This document shows positions 11,863 to 23,349 of a DNA stretch of 64,000 nt, piece after piece; position 1 is the first letter of the stretch; each line of letters opens with the position of its first letter. Origin of the DNA: Siderastrea radians (Eukaryota > Cnidaria > Anthozoa > Scleractinia > Rhizangiidae). The stretch spans positions 64,113,858-64,177,857 of the forward strand of contig OZ024889.1 in NCBI GenBank assembly GCA_964017195.1, in the 5' to 3' direction. A model generated the notes under the pieces. The model did not search any database and was not told where the DNA came from. It saw nothing but the letters and a program-made list of their open reading frames with translations. The translations under genes were made by a program, and so were the position numbers.

Positions 11863-13149
11863 GGAACTTGCTAGTTAGAAGTGTACTTAAGGCCGCGGGT
11901 GAGAGACTAGATCATCAGTATTAATTTATTTAAAGCTTATGCACGAAGTGCGACGAATGATAGTGACATTGCGCGAAATATTCATGAGTAAGCTCTGCAG
12001 TATAAAATCTTTGGTTTATGCATTAATGATTGCTCGTGCGTTTAATCGGGTGGCAGGAAATATTGTGCATTTTAAGTATTGTTAAATAAAAATTTTCATA
12101 ATAACAATAACAATAAATGTGTTGAGCGCTCGCTTGTTGTATCTGTACCGTTCTTTTTATTCTTTATCTGTTAGTTGAATCGTTAATTGCAACTTTTTAG
12201 AATTTTGTCAGCAAAACAAAACGAATATAAAATACTGTTTCTATCTCTATCTCGAATATTTATCAACATCACCAATTTTGTGTCCAATATTTATCAACAT
12301 CTGGGTCTTTCGTAAGTGGAGCTCCGTGAAGTTTTTTCTGTGTATATACACACTGCTCCACAGACTGGGAAATAATAAAAGAGTTCGATTTCGTCGTTCT
12401 TTTTTGGTTTTAGTTATTTCTATTTTGTGTGTGGTATAAATATTAATTGGGTTCAGCACTAACGCTTTTTTCTTTCGTTTCTTTTCGACGGAAAACAGAC
12501 GATTTTTTTAGACTGCATGCAACCTATTGTTTGTTTCTGGAGTGTTAACAATAGCTTCTTAATTTTTATATCCATAATTTGCATAATAAAATATTCTTGG
12601 CTTAAACCCTCGTGTTTCTTCGATAAGCCTTCGGAAGCCCTAAAACCACCAATTTTGTGTCCAAGAATACAGCGCGGATATAAAATTTCCTGAACTGACA
12701 CAGCAGACAGGTAAAAAAGGCGTGTTGTAGGTTGTCACAACAGAAGCACTTTTTTAAAACAGGCTTCAAATTTAAACAAGAACGATTTGACTAATTTAAA
12801 GGCTTATAACTTTCAGTGGAACTTGAAATCACAAAATCGGCTTCTGTTGTGACACAATAGAAGTTTTAACTGATTAATTAGTGGCAAAATCAAGAAGCTT
12901 TGTCTTCTCCACGAGGAGAAAACTTGGACACGGAGTCGGGTTTTACCAAATCTTAACTTTGGAAGCTCAAAGCATCGCAAAGAAACGCAATTTATCAAAG
13001 GAAAAACAACCTTGTTGCACTTCCAACATTCCTCAAGCCCTCTATTAAGTTTCAACGAAATCGGCTCCCAAACGATCAAGATCTAAAGTTTTTTAACGTA
13101 AGACCTCCACCAAAATTTTGCCTTATAAATTTATTCATGAGCAGCTTGT
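11863..13149. other. intergenic between retroelement pieces
   Basis: Contains an (AATAAC)-like run near 12100, which could be another LINE tail, and the phrase caccaattttgtgtcca twice (about 12269 and 12646), hinting at an old local duplication. No coding signal was recognised. Confidence 0.35.
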
Positions 13150-13602
13150 CACTCGCGGCCTTAAATCTGATGATTAACCGGGTACTTTTAAATGCGCGCG
13201 CAAACGATGCAACACTTGTCCTTTCATTCACAACGCGGACAAAACAACAGGACCCAAGCGATCGATTAAAATCACTGATCGTTTTACATGCACCTCCGCA
13301 AATGTTATCTATTGCATAGCATGCAGTTTATGCAAAAAGATATACATTGGTGAAACAGGGAGGAGACTAGGCGACCGTTTCCGCGAACACCTACGAGACG
13401 TTGAAAGAAATGACAAGGACGCATCCAAACCAGTCGCCCGACATTTCAATCTCCCTAATCATTCTAGCCAATACATGAAGATCTGTGGCCTTTCCCTACA
13501 CCAAGGTGACACGGAAAGCCGTAAAAATCTAGAACAAAAATTCATTTTCCAAATCGGCACACTTAATCCCCACGGTATCAACGAACGCTTTTCATTCAAC
13601 TA
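13150..13602 (+). pseudogene. Penelope-like element 1: linker and GIY-YIG endonuclease end
   Basis: The plus frame reads FKCARKRCNTCPFI (paired-cysteine linker), then CTSANVIYCIACSLCKKIYI, then GETGRRLGDRFREH, and ends NPHGINERFSFN before TAA at 13600-13602. VIYCIAC...KKIYIGET...R...R..EH is the GIY-YIG nuclease core found at the C-terminus of Penelope-like retroelement proteins. The reverse transcriptase part is absent, so this is a 5'-truncated copy. It is followed by a short 3' region containing the hammerhead-like fold annotated at 13693. It lies between the two LINE pieces at 11.4-11.9 and 14.06-14.7 kb. Confidence 0.8.
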
Positions 13603-13692
13603 ATTTATTCTTGTTTTTCACGTTGCCATGTTCCCACCAATAGCGTAGCTCCGCCACTCCCCATATAAATGAAGTGCAGCCCACAATTCCCT

Positions 13693-13739
13693 GATTCGCT
13701 CTGACGAAGGGCTAACGCTCGAAACGTCAGCTCTCAATC
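13693..13739 (+). ncRNA. hammerhead-like ribozyme motif in PLE 1 tail
   Basis: The order is gatt/gct (stem I, 5' strand), core CTGACGA, one extra A, stem II GGGC-taac-GCTC, core GAAA, palindromic CG, then TC and stem I 3' strand agc...aatc. The core CUGANGA/GAAA and a U-C cleavage position (after 13728) are present. Stem III is only two base pairs with no loop, so it could fold only as a dimer. The extra base after CUGANGA departs from the consensus. Hammerheads in PLE termini are established knowledge; activity of this copy is inference. Confidence 0.55.
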
Positions 13740-14059
13740 TCTTTACGGTGGCCAATTTACCTTATCAACTCAGTTGGTAAATCCAAAATTTTGTGTTTAA
13801 AAATATCTATTGACCCTCATTATAACGGTCATAATAGTTTTTACTCTAGTCTCATGAAAATGACTGACTGTTATTGTTGTAACCCGTGAATTGTATCTCA
13901 GCAAGACCGAAGAATGAACACGAAGCATGTGAACTCAACACGTTTTAATCTGATCCTTCATTACTCGGCTACTGCGCAAGCGCGTAACAAAACTTATTAC
14001 CTAACAAGGCCTATGATATAACAATTATAATTTCTGTGACTTTTATTGTAATTCATTGA

Positions 14060-14695
14060 ATAAAGGTAAAATCAAACAATATGTAGATCTCATGAAAAAG
14101 AAACCAAACCCTTCAACATTCGCAAAAACTTAGTTTTTATTACACATTCAAAGAGAATTATACCCTTTCTGCCTACCTAGATCTAACAAGAAAGAACGCA
14201 TCTACAAAATCTTTAGTAAAACTGAGAATTAGCAGTCATAAACTTTGGATTGAAACAGGTAGATACGACAAAATACCTCGTGATGAAAGGTTATGTAGTC
14301 TCTGCAATTGTAACAAAATTGAACATGAAACTCATTTTTTCCTAGATTGCCCGGGCTATTCTTCGATAAGAGACAGGTTCTTTTTCTAAAATAGAACCTA
14401 AAATCCCATTTCTGCGACTATTATCTCATGAGACCTTATTGTCACATCTTATGAATTGTACTGATTATTTTATAAATATTCAATTAATTTCACTCATCTC
14501 GTCATGCCTTCAACTGAGAGACAAACTAGTTACAATTGCTACCTCTCTGAATGGTTAAAAATAAGAAGTGGTTGTAATCTCTTTAGTTATTTTAATTAAT
14601 TAAGTAATTAATAATTAAATTTAAGTGGCTTTTGCACTACTGTAATACTTTGTTATAGTCATGCAAATAAAGCTTGTTGTTGTTGTTGTTGTTAC
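14060..14695 (+). pseudogene. non-LTR element C-terminus with zinc-knuckle and (TTG)n tail
   Basis: The plus frame reads AYLDLTRKNASTKSLVKLRI, then SSHKLWIETGRYDKIPRDER, then LCSLCNCNKIEHETHFFLDC, followed by PGYSSIRDRF and a stop. The CxxC...H....C arrangement after an LRISSHxLxIExGR block is typical of the end of several LINE ORF2 proteins. There is a stop just before the block, so it is a relic. The 3' tail ends in a (TTG)n run at 14672-14692, directly upstream of the fibrinogen-like gene at 14768. The retroelement tail therefore sits in its promoter or 5' UTR. Confidence 0.7.
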
Positions 14696-14767
14696 ACAGT
14701 CCCTAATTTCGTCAAATTTCCATTGAAAATTCACAGAAAGCAGCTGATCGACGTTTCTTCTACCGCG

Positions 14768-17700
14768 ATGGAAATATTGTTTTACGCCCTGCTCGTCGTC
14801 TTGGTCCACCCTGCTGCCATCTTTGCTGATCCGCCTCGCACTGGTGCATGTCGGAACAACAGAGAGGAATTTGGGTTTGCCTTAGTGGGGCATGACTTCA
14901 CGAGTATACACGCTGACAATTTTGCCCTCTGCTTCGCTGAGTGCAGTTTAAAAGAAATGTGCCAAAGTGTGACGTATCTCTGGAACAGAAAAGAATGTAA
15001 AATGAACAGCGAGACAAAGAAGTCAAAACCTGGAGCTTTTGAGGAAAATCCTTCTGCTACGTATATGGAAAACACTTTTCGAGGTAAGACAGAGAAGCGG
15101 TTGCATGTTTGACATGGTCAATTTTAATTGGCGATAATGAAGATAACTTTTCACAGAGGCTGCAATCTACCCAACCTTTTCGACTCATTTTGTTTATCTT
15201 AATTCATGCACACACTCAACGAATATCAATTCTACTTACTGGAAGAGTAGGAGACGTCCGAGACGATATAGTTCTTTACAGTTGTAGATATAATTGGTTG
15301 TCCCGTATATAGGTCGCCGCTTTATCTGCACTTTCGAGCCAACATCTTTGACTAAAGAACTGGCACGTACACATGATCTGAGATGCAATTGCGTTTCTGG
15401 CCTTTTCAATTTTGTTCTTGCCTCAAATTTCTTGCTTTTCAAGCATTTATTAACAATTTTGCAAACTGCTGATAACACTAGTTTTCTGAGTGTAACGGCA
15501 GTTGGAGTTTGAAAAAGAGACACATGTGGTGGTCATCCTTTGAGAAAGCAATAGCCTGCGTAGCAGGCGTAAACGGGGAAGGGGAAGGGGAGCGAGAACG
15601 TGGGAGAAAAATGGGGTTCTGGGAGCTAGGGACGAGGGAACGCCTGCTACAAAGACCCCCATTTTTCCATCTCCGCCCACCGATTTTTAGGTAAGCCAAT
15701 TAAGGTAACTGTCAATGCAACCACCAATCAAAAACAGGCGCGCAATTTTCTGCATGACTGACTGCACGCAGGAATTTAATGAAGCGTCTAAAAAATAAAG
15801 TTAGGATGAGAATTTTTCCAATCAAAGAACTGCGCCTATTTTCGAAATAAGAGACACGAAGCTTTTTTAAAAGATTTATTAAGATAAAACCCTGTTTGCT
15901 TCTGAAAACCAAACGCGTTCAATTTTCGCTTTTAGGAAAGGTAAGCTTACTTTAAAACACCAAGCAAAGAACCGCGATACATTTTGAACGGCATTTATAT
16001 TGACCGAAAGTGCACGTTTTGAAATTTCAAGTTACGCGAAAGCCATAATATGAAGAATCAGACAATTAAAAAATTATATATTTATATACAAATTTTTTAA
16101 TACAATCAAAAATGTAAGTTACTTTACCATGGATTCCCTACAAAGTCAACAGCTTGAGTGATGTCTTACTGCAACCGCAGATTTCTCTTTAAAACAACCG
16201 TCTGTTCTCAAAGAATAATTTCTTCGCTTTTAGTTCTCTGAGTTCCACTGTTTAAGGTGTCGAGCGTTTCTTGGGGCTTCTTCTTCCGATTTATAGTTCT
16301 CAAAGGGCGAGTCTTCATTCATTCGGGATATTTACACCGCCTTGAAATTCACGCGTGAAACGGTGCAATGCTCTCTTGAAAACTTCTCTGAGAATGACAG
16401 AATCTCTTCTTTCTAGGACCGTATCCCGTTGGCAAAACCGCTAAAACATCTCTTCAGGCTTTAGAAGAGCCGTAACTGCCGTTTCTCGCTCTGGTTTCAA
16501 AACAATTTCGCTACTTGGCGCGGTCTGCTGCAACCAAGTTCAAATCTTCTAACTGCAAGTGCTTGTCAAATTACGTCATTCCCGTGGGAATTACTGTCAA
16601 AAATTAACCAATCAGAATTTTGCGGCCGCTGGCGGCCGCAGAAATGAAAAAATGAGGGTCCTTGTAGCAGGCGTTCCCTCGTCCCTAGCCCCCACTTCGC
16701 CTTCTCCCGCGTTCTTAATCCTCTTCCCCATCCCCGTTTACACCTGTTACGCAGGCTAAGAAAGCAAATTCATTCGATGCTAGTTTCTTTCACGTAATTC
16801 TTTGATTACGGTTTCTTGCAGCAAAGAAAGGTTCAAAATCCTCGGTCCCAGGCTCTTCCTGCAAAGACATTTTGGCAAGCGGTGACGCTCAGGGGGATGG
16901 TGAGTACTGGATTGACCCAACAGCCTCAGGTGACCCCTTCACAGTGTTCTGTGACATGGTCACTGATGGAGGTAAGTCAAATTACACTTCGAATCCGTTA
17001 ACACACATTTATTTCTTTCTAAGTGCGCTGCGGAGTGGGTGGTATCCTGCGAGTCCCAAAATCTGAATGGTTTTGGGAGCGATCAGTTTGAGCACGAACA
17101 GGTTAAACTGACTGACGAGACCGTTTTGTAAACTAAATGTGACCTGAACGTGGAGGGGAAGAAATACCTGCTGCAGGGCTGAGTATTCCTGTCTGCCGCT
17201 TTTTCATGGACATCAGAAAAAGGGATTGTAATCCGTACAAGCCCTCAACGATGACATCTTACCAGTTGCTATATATGATAATGTCATATATTCCCATTTT
17301 GAAGCTCATTTTTATCATAAAGTGGAAGAATCTTAATTGTAGATTTGATTTCCGCCTCTTTGTGTGCTGCTTATGATTTCAGAGAATATCAGGTTGATTT
17401 TATAGGGACTAATTGAATCTTTAATCCATTTTCCGTCTGATTTAATTTACTCATGTTGTGTTTTCTTTCTCTTAGGTGGGTGGACTCTCATCACTCAGTT
17501 CATTATGAGAAGTCCGGATTCTGTGCAAGATAAAAGTGTGCGATCAAATTCGTATAGAATGATCCTTCCGATGTACAATTCCAACAACCGGTTCTTGCTT
17601 CGAGCTGGCTTCAATCAGTTGAAACAAGACATGGGCTTCACTCAGATACGGTTTTACTGTTTTAAAAAGAACGCAAGCAGAGTAGTCCACATTATGACCA

Positions 17701-18011
17701 CCAAAAATTCCACCGGAATGGACGTAGTGAAGTTTTTTACTACTTCTGACACCATGCCTGTTGCTTGTGGTTCTTTTACGCGCCTTCCAAATGACAACTC
17801 ATCTCTAGCCGCGAACTGTGACAAATGGGGTCATCCGCTGTCGAACCGATGGGGACACAGTTCGCACAAAAATAATGTCCGCCTTTTTTTGAAACCAATG
17901 GCATGGGCGCTTACCAAGTTTTTTCGAATTATCGACACCAACTTTTACAAGTGTGACGACAAAGTAAATACCATGTCCCTTGGTGACACATGGCAGATTT
18001 TTGTACGATGA
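14768..18011 (+). CDS. secreted PAN/apple + fibrinogen-like protein (3 exons, 333 aa)
   Basis: Exons are 14768-15083, 16822-16971 and 17476-18011. All junctions are GT-AG in phase 1 and the joined frame is open. An upstream in-frame TTG exists, but the ATG at 14768 gives a clean signal peptide (residues 1-20, hydrophobic ILFYALLVVLVHPAA). Residues about 27-90 form a PAN/apple module (EEFGFALVGHDF, CFAECSLKEMCQ, KECKMN). Exon 2 opens the fibrinogen-like domain at C119 (SCKDILASGDAQGDGEYW, then FTVFCDMVTDGG). Exon 3 continues GGWTLITQF and ends GDTWQIFVR. The exon 3 part lacks the typical C-terminal fibrinogen calcium-binding/cysteine pattern, so the fold is a divergent FReD. Such secreted proteins are plausible lectin-like or matrix-recognition factors, but function is inference. 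Compared with its inverted relative at 29754-33430, exon 3 carries ten extra codons near the end (after CDD). Confidence 0.88.
15549..16763. mobile_element. inverted-repeat element in intron 1 of the fibrinogen-like gene
   Basis: About 130-bp inverted termini. The left arm starts agcctgcgtagcaggcgt and includes ggggaaggggaagggga, cgtgggaga and gggacgagggaacgcctgct. The right arm is its complement, ending cacctgttacgcaggct. Both outer flanks contain agaaagcaa, a possible target duplication that does not abut the ends exactly. The interior (15.7-16.6 kb) has no recognised ORF. Confidence 0.75.
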
Positions 18012-18238
18012 TAATATCCTCGAACTAAACGTGACAACACTAAACTAAAGCTAAGTTGATTTAGTGCAGGCTTATACAGAGGACATCCATGACGCGTAAT
18101 GTGAGCAAAAGTAAGGTCACGACACGTGAAAACGGTTCAAATTTAGTCGTGATCCGTGACGGTGAACCGCATTCTTTATTATTTCCACAGGAAGCTAATC
18201 GTTGACTGTGCACTTGTCTTCGAACTCATTTGAACTTG

Positions 18239-18271
18239 CTGCCATTGCACTATAGGCAAGTGCAATGGCAG
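18239..18271 (+). other. perfect 13-bp stem hairpin downstream of the gene
   Basis: Arms ctgccattgcact and agtgcaatggcag enclose a seven-base loop. Allowing one G-U pair the stem extends by about four more base pairs outward. It lies about 230 bp past the stop codon, so it is probably 3' UTR or immediate downstream DNA. Confidence 0.8.
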
Positions 18272-18490
18272 TAAGCATAATGCGAGTAGTGCATAAGAAT
18301 TGTAGAAAAATGGTTCAAGCCAGCATATCAATTTACGCTTTTCAAGGACAGCGTTCGCAATCTGCGCACGTTTGACAAAAATTGCCTCAGAAAAAAGCTA
18401 CTAAAAAGTAAACAAATCAATTGAAGAGTGATGCTGGCCATAGTTTCCTGCACCACATGGAATATGCGCGAAATGACCTACGAAATGACC
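18272..18490. other. unremarkable spacer
   Basis: No feature recognised between the hairpin and the trinucleotide repeat. Confidence 0.4.
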
Positions 18491-18491
18491 T

Positions 18492-18502
18492 TTGATGCTG
18501 CT

Positions 18503-18533
<31 letters not shown>

Positions 18534-18557
18534 ATGATGACAACGATGATGATGATA

Positions 18558-18640
<83 letters not shown>
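18492..18640. repeat. (CTG)n/(ATG)n trinucleotide microsatellite
   Basis: About six GCT triplets pass into a long, nearly pure run of ATG/GAT triplets interrupted once by acaacg. Long poly-Asp, poly-Met and poly-Ile frames in this interval are artefacts. A shorter (AAT)n run follows at 18725-18760. Confidence 0.95.
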
Positions 18641-18641
<1 letters not shown>

Positions 18642-18760
18642 GTTACAATACTTATACAGGAATGCCTATTCACCTGCGGGTGCTTTACGAAAGCGTCCTC
18701 CGTAAGAATAAAGGAACAAAGTAGCAATAATAATAATAATAATGATAATAATAATAATAA

Positions 18761-19489
18761 AGAGTCAAATATAAAAATGAAGTAAAAGGATAAAATTAAT
18801 ATAAAATCAGAAGAAAAAAAACACACCCCACGTGGTCAAAAGTAACCACGACAGCACGGGACAGCAATGAGCTGAAACGTCACAAAAATGTTAAATTAGC
18901 AAACAATGAAGGTGAACAAAGGACTGTGAATTTTCCTTCCTTTGTCTACAAATTTAGCTCCTGAATAGTTCGGACGCATTGAACAAATTGAACGAGTTCT
19001 TGTAAAAAATCCACCAACAAAAACGTACGTGTTAAAATGTATTTAATACATCAGTTTAGATAAGTTTTGTCCACATGACATGAGAGGCACCTATCCTGAC
19101 AGAATATAATATAACTGAACATATAGTGATGCGGTTTATTAACAATTGGATCTTGTCTTCGATTTTTCGGAGGTTATGGTTATTTGAAAGAAATTCTCTG
19201 TTCATCTCTAATTCTCTGTCTATAACTAATAGGGAAATAGGTATTTATTCTGCTTCCTTTTAATTATTTGCGTGAGATTTTTCTTATCCATAGTCAGATT
19301 AATTCGAATTTTGTACAGCATTATTGTTAACGCAATGCTGTTTTGTGTAGGTTTGGGTCCTGCCATAGCCAGCAAAAAAATGAAGTCAATATATCTATTG
19401 AGGAAGTCGTTACTACTCAAATTAAGCCCCATAGCTTCCGTGTGGGCTTCCTAGCCACTTGGCGATTCTATTAGTGTCATTAGCATTGG
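18761..19489. other. intergenic, nothing recognised
   Basis: A/T-rich DNA with no supported feature. Confidence 0.4.
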
Positions 19490-19760
19490 TGTTGGCCGGT
19501 ATTTCGTTTTGCTTTTGTTTTGCTGTATTACACTTTGTGATTACTTAAAAGAACTTACACCACTATTTGAGGCAATAAGAAGTAAAACCAAAACCAACCG
19601 TGTCTTTTTCGTACGTGTTTTCCTGTGGCTGCCACCTGTTACGTGTATTTGCTTCAAGTTCTGATTGGTTCATTGGGTAATTGTTTTTGTTGTGACTGGC
19701 TGGGGTATTAACTTTGCTTTTGGTTTTACGGCATTCAGTTCGGTAAAGACTGCTCTGTTA
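19490..19760. repeat. degenerate relative of the MITE at 26092-26393
   Basis: The block tgtatttgcttcaagttctgattggttcattgggtaatt... (split here for length) and the following ggctggggta, ttttggttttacg match 26275-26365 closely. The terminal inverted repeats are eroded in this copy. Confidence 0.6.
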
Positions 19761-19847
19761 GCCAGGTAAGACAAAAAAGAAGTGTCCTTTTACTTTTAAA
19801 ATCTTGGCTGTAACATGTTTTATGGTGCGGTAACATGTTTTAGCCCG

Positions 19848-20107
19848 CAGGGTTCTTTCTAGAGTATTTGAGGGGTAGAAGCTTCCCCCCTAAATACCCA
19901 GTTCCCCCCCCAAAAAAAAAATTTTGTTATCATTACGGTATATAAGTAACTATGACATTGCCAGAACGTGATCACGACTAAAAAAAATAAAATAAAATAC
20001 CACTGTAACATGATCTCAAAATTGTGTCTCAAAATTCCCCAGATTGCATCTCAGCCCCTATTCGTTTCAAAAAATTTCCCAAACGATAAATCCTAGATAG
20101 AACACTG
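19848..20107. mobile_element. MITE with CAG-type ends, about 260 bp
   Basis: The left end cagggttctttctagag and the right end ctagatagaacactg are inverted copies with CAG..CTG termini typical of hAT-type non-autonomous elements. C-rich and poly-A interior, no ORF. No clear target duplication. Confidence 0.6.
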
Positions 20108-20276
20108 TAAAATAAACAGGGTCAACTTTTCTTAGTGGCTTCTTGCCTCACTCAAATTTTTTGCGAAGAGTTGTTCTCACTATCGTATTGAGAGATTCAA
20201 ATGAATGAAACAGTGAATTTGTGAAATATTATCTTCCAATATAATACAACTCCGAAACTGTAAATGGTTTGAGCCC

Positions 20277-20518
20277 AGGGGCCCGTTTCTCTAAACTCCC
20301 GATAACTTTCCGGGCCCGAAAACTATTTTAGGTGCTCAATATTTTCCGATAGCTATACATTTTTTATTGCTTTTGAAGGCTAAATTTTAATCCTTATAAT
20401 TTTTTGAAGCATATTGCTAAGTTTGCGGCAATAATTACCATTTGGTGATAAATAAATGAGCTCGAAAAATTACCTACCGGGCCCGGAAAGTTATCGGGAG
20501 TTTCGAGAAACGGGCCCC
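20277..20518. mobile_element. MITE with about 40-bp terminal inverted repeats
   Basis: The left end ggggcccgtttctctaaact plus cccgataactttccgggccc is repeated inverted at the right end, closing cgagaaacgggcccc with very few mismatches. The element is about 242 bp and non-coding. It lies between the PLE target duplication and the PLE inverted arm, so it most likely entered after the PLE. Confidence 0.9.
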
Positions 20519-20594
20519 AGGAGTCATATCATAATTCGGTAAATTGTGATCGTCCGGGTGAGTGTAGTCCTGAGAAGGACTGTTTGAGGTGACA

Positions 20595-20641
20595 TTGACT
20601 GACGTTTCGACAACCTGAGCGGAAGTCATTATCAGAGTCAA
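20595..20641 (-). ncRNA. hammerhead-like motif, left arm of PLE 2 (mutated core)
   Basis: Same fold as the right-arm copy at 23303-23349, read on the minus strand: stem I ttgact/agtcaa, stem II GAC/GTC, GAAACGTC. The core reads CTGATAA instead of CTGATGA, so the conserved G8 position is lost and this copy should be inactive. Confidence 0.5.
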
Positions 20642-20930
20642 GTGAACTGTGAATCGTCAGTAGATGTTATGTCTCTGGTCGTTTTCCTGATTGGTCGACG
20701 ATCTTGTGATGCTATTGGTCGTCTGTCAGTTAAGCCGTGATGTTATTGGCTGTGAAGACTGTTAAACGTGATTGGTGCGTTTCGATCCGTCTTTTGTTAG
20801 TCAAATGTCCGTTGGTCTATTGTTAGTCAAATAAGTCGGTTTGTCTATTCTTTGTCTGTCTTGTTATTGTCGGCAATCAGCCGTTTGTGAGGTGCAGGTG
20901 GCTGTTGGCAACGGTTCAGTGGTGTTTGTT

Positions 20931-22707
20931 CTAAGTTAGTAAACCAGCTTTCCAGAGTGATTCGTTGATAGTATAGTCCGTACTGTAGGTAACGTATTCA
21001 GCAGAGTCCCAGTCGATTCTGAGGTTTGTTTTTAAATGGTGCTCAGCAATGTGATTGTTGATATCACCATTTCTAGTTGCTCGTTTGTGTTCTGCCAGTC
21101 GGACGTTCAAATTTCTGCCGGTCTCACCAATATAAGTGGCCTGGCAGTGGCAGCATTTGATTTTATAAACTGCTCCCCGTCTGTCGCTCGGTTCGTCTTT
21201 GTCTTTAACGTTCGTCAGTAGCTGTCGTAAAGTAGTGATAGGTTTGTGAGCAACGCGGATGTTGTAGGGTTGTAGGATTCGTGCGATAGTTTCAGAAGTC
21301 CCTTTGATGTAAGGTATGGTTGCAGTAGTGACAGGTGTAGCGTTAGTGTTCGTAGCGTTTGGTTCGGAGTTTCTGTAAATGTTGTGTCTAATAAAGTCGC
21401 GGTTGTAGTTGTTCTTCTTGAAAACGTTGTCTAAGTAATTGATTTCGTCCGTTAGGCTGTCGGGTGAGTCGCAAACTAGTTGCGCGCGTCTTGTCAGGGT
21501 TCGTATAGTCGTAGCTTTGTGAGAAGTTGGGTTGTAAGATGATTGTTCGAGTAGTCTGTCGGTATGTGTCGGTTTTCTGTAAATTGTCGTCCGTAGTTCG
21601 TTATTGTCGCGGGTAACTAGGCAGTCTAGAAAAGGTATTTTACCGTTTTCCTCAATCTCCTTAGTAAACTGTATGTCGGCGTTTGCGTTTGTCCGTTGAG
21701 GTGTTCCTGAAAATCGTCGATTTCGCCTTTAATTTGTCTACGGCTGTAAAGGTATTGTCAACGTAACGTAGCCAGAGTGGTAGTGTTCGTTTGTAAGTTG
21801 CGAGGGCTCATTCCTCGATGTTTTGCATAACGATTTCTGCAACAACAACGGAAACTGGTGAGCCCATAGCTGTTCCGTGCAACTGTTTGTAGTGCTTGCC
21901 GTTGCACTGAAAATACGTAGAAGTAAGACAAAGGTTCAGTAAGTCCCTTAAGTCGTCTGTAGGTAGCGGCAGTTCAATAGTAGAGTTGTTGATGCCGGTC
22001 TCAGTACAGTCTAGAGCCAGTTGAAGTGGAATACTGGTGAACAGTGATTTCACATCAAAAGACACTAGTTTGTAGTCGTCAGGTACTTATACTGTCTTGA
22101 TTGCGTCAATAAAGTCCACAGTCGACTGTAGTTTGTGTCGTGATTCGTCGGTCAAAGGTTTCAGTACGGTAGTCAAGTATTTGGACAGTTGGTAAGTCGG
22201 GAACCCACAGAATGAGACTATGGGTCGCATGGGTATGTTAGGTTTGTGCAGTTTCGGTAGTCCGTAAAGTTTCGGTGGTTGTGGTACACAGCACCTCAGT
22301 CTGTTGTAGCGTTGAATGTCAATAGCGTCAGTTTTCTTGAGGTCAAGTGGTTTGCTGTTAAGTTTGCGTTGAAGTGCTGGCGTCGGGTCTCGTTTAAGTA
22401 CTTGGTAGGTCTGTTTGTCGTTAACAAGTTCGTCCATTTTGTCGTAATAGTCTGTCTTGTCCATAACGACAGTCACTCGTCCTTTGTCAGCGGAGAGTAT
22501 GACAATGTTTTCGTCAGTTTTCAGTCGTTTCAGTACTTGTCGTTCGTCTTTAGTCAAGTTACTGTCAGGTAGAGAGGCTGATTGTATAGTAGAAGCTATT
22601 CTACTTCTGATATTATCCTTGGCTGATTCTGAAAGCTTCCTCTGACGGGACAGAACCGCCTCAACACTGGATACAATGGCCTCGGTTGGTGTACGTTTAG
22701 GCGTCAC
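20931..22707 (-). pseudogene. PLE 2 reverse transcriptase-GIY-YIG protein, decayed
   Basis: The N-terminal part (22707-22087) reads LKRLKTDENIVILSADKG, PPKLYGLPKLHKPNIPMRPI. The next frame (22065-21808) reads SFDVKSLFTSIPLQLALD and GTAMGSPVSVVVAE, followed by a stop. A later frame has LPLWLRYVDNTFTA, where the catalytic YxDD is YVDN. The C-terminus (ending at the stop 20933-20931) reads VYKIKCCHCQATYIGETGRN and LNVRLAEHKRA, the GIY-YIG nuclease. Several frame changes and stops and the altered active site make it non-functional. Confidence 0.85.
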
Positions 22708-23302
22708 TGAGTGTTTGAGTCCGTAAGAGAGTACCTGTGTTTCAGTCTTGTTTAAGGGACGGGAAGAAATATTCCTGACCCATCAAATGCTGCGACTTCC
22801 AGGCCACTTATATTGGTGAGACCGGCAGAAATTTGAACGTCCGACTGACTGAACACGACCGAGCAACTAGAAATGGTGATATCAACAATCACATTGCTGA
22901 GCACCATTTAAAAACAAACCACAGAAATCAACTGGGACTCTGCTAAATGCGTTACCTACAGTACGGACTACTATCAACGAATCACTCTGGAAAGCTGGTT
23001 TACTAACTTAGAACAAACACCACTGAACCGTTGCCAACAGCTACCTGCACCTCACAAACGGCTGATTGCCGACAATAACAAGACAGACAAAGAATAGACA
23101 AACCGACTAATTTGACTAACAATGGACCAACGGACATTTGACCAACAAAAGACAGATCGAAACGCACCAATCACGTTTAACAGTCTTCACAGCCAATAAC
23201 ATCACGGCTTAACTGACAGACGACCAATAACATCACGAGATCGTAGACCAATCAGGACAACGACCAGAGATTTATAACATCTACTGACGATTCACAGTTC
23301 CC

Positions 23303-23349
23303 TTGACTCTGATGATGACTTCCGCTCAGGTTGTCGAAACGTCAGTCAA
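23303..23349 (+). ncRNA. hammerhead-like ribozyme motif, right arm of PLE 2
   Basis: Stem I ttgact pairs perfectly with agtcaa. Core CTGATGA is followed by one extra T, stem II GAC with GTC around a 13-nt loop, core GAAA, palindromic CG, then TC with the predicted cleavage after 23343. The fold is the same as in PLE 1 and PLE 3, with different paired bases, so the stems covary. It lies in the inverted 5' arm, not the 3' arm. Confidence 0.6.

Noticed and set aside
18401..18826. Long open frames of poly-Asp, poly-Met and poly-Ile
   Set aside because: They are translations of the (ATG)n microsatellite in different frames and carry no other protein signal.
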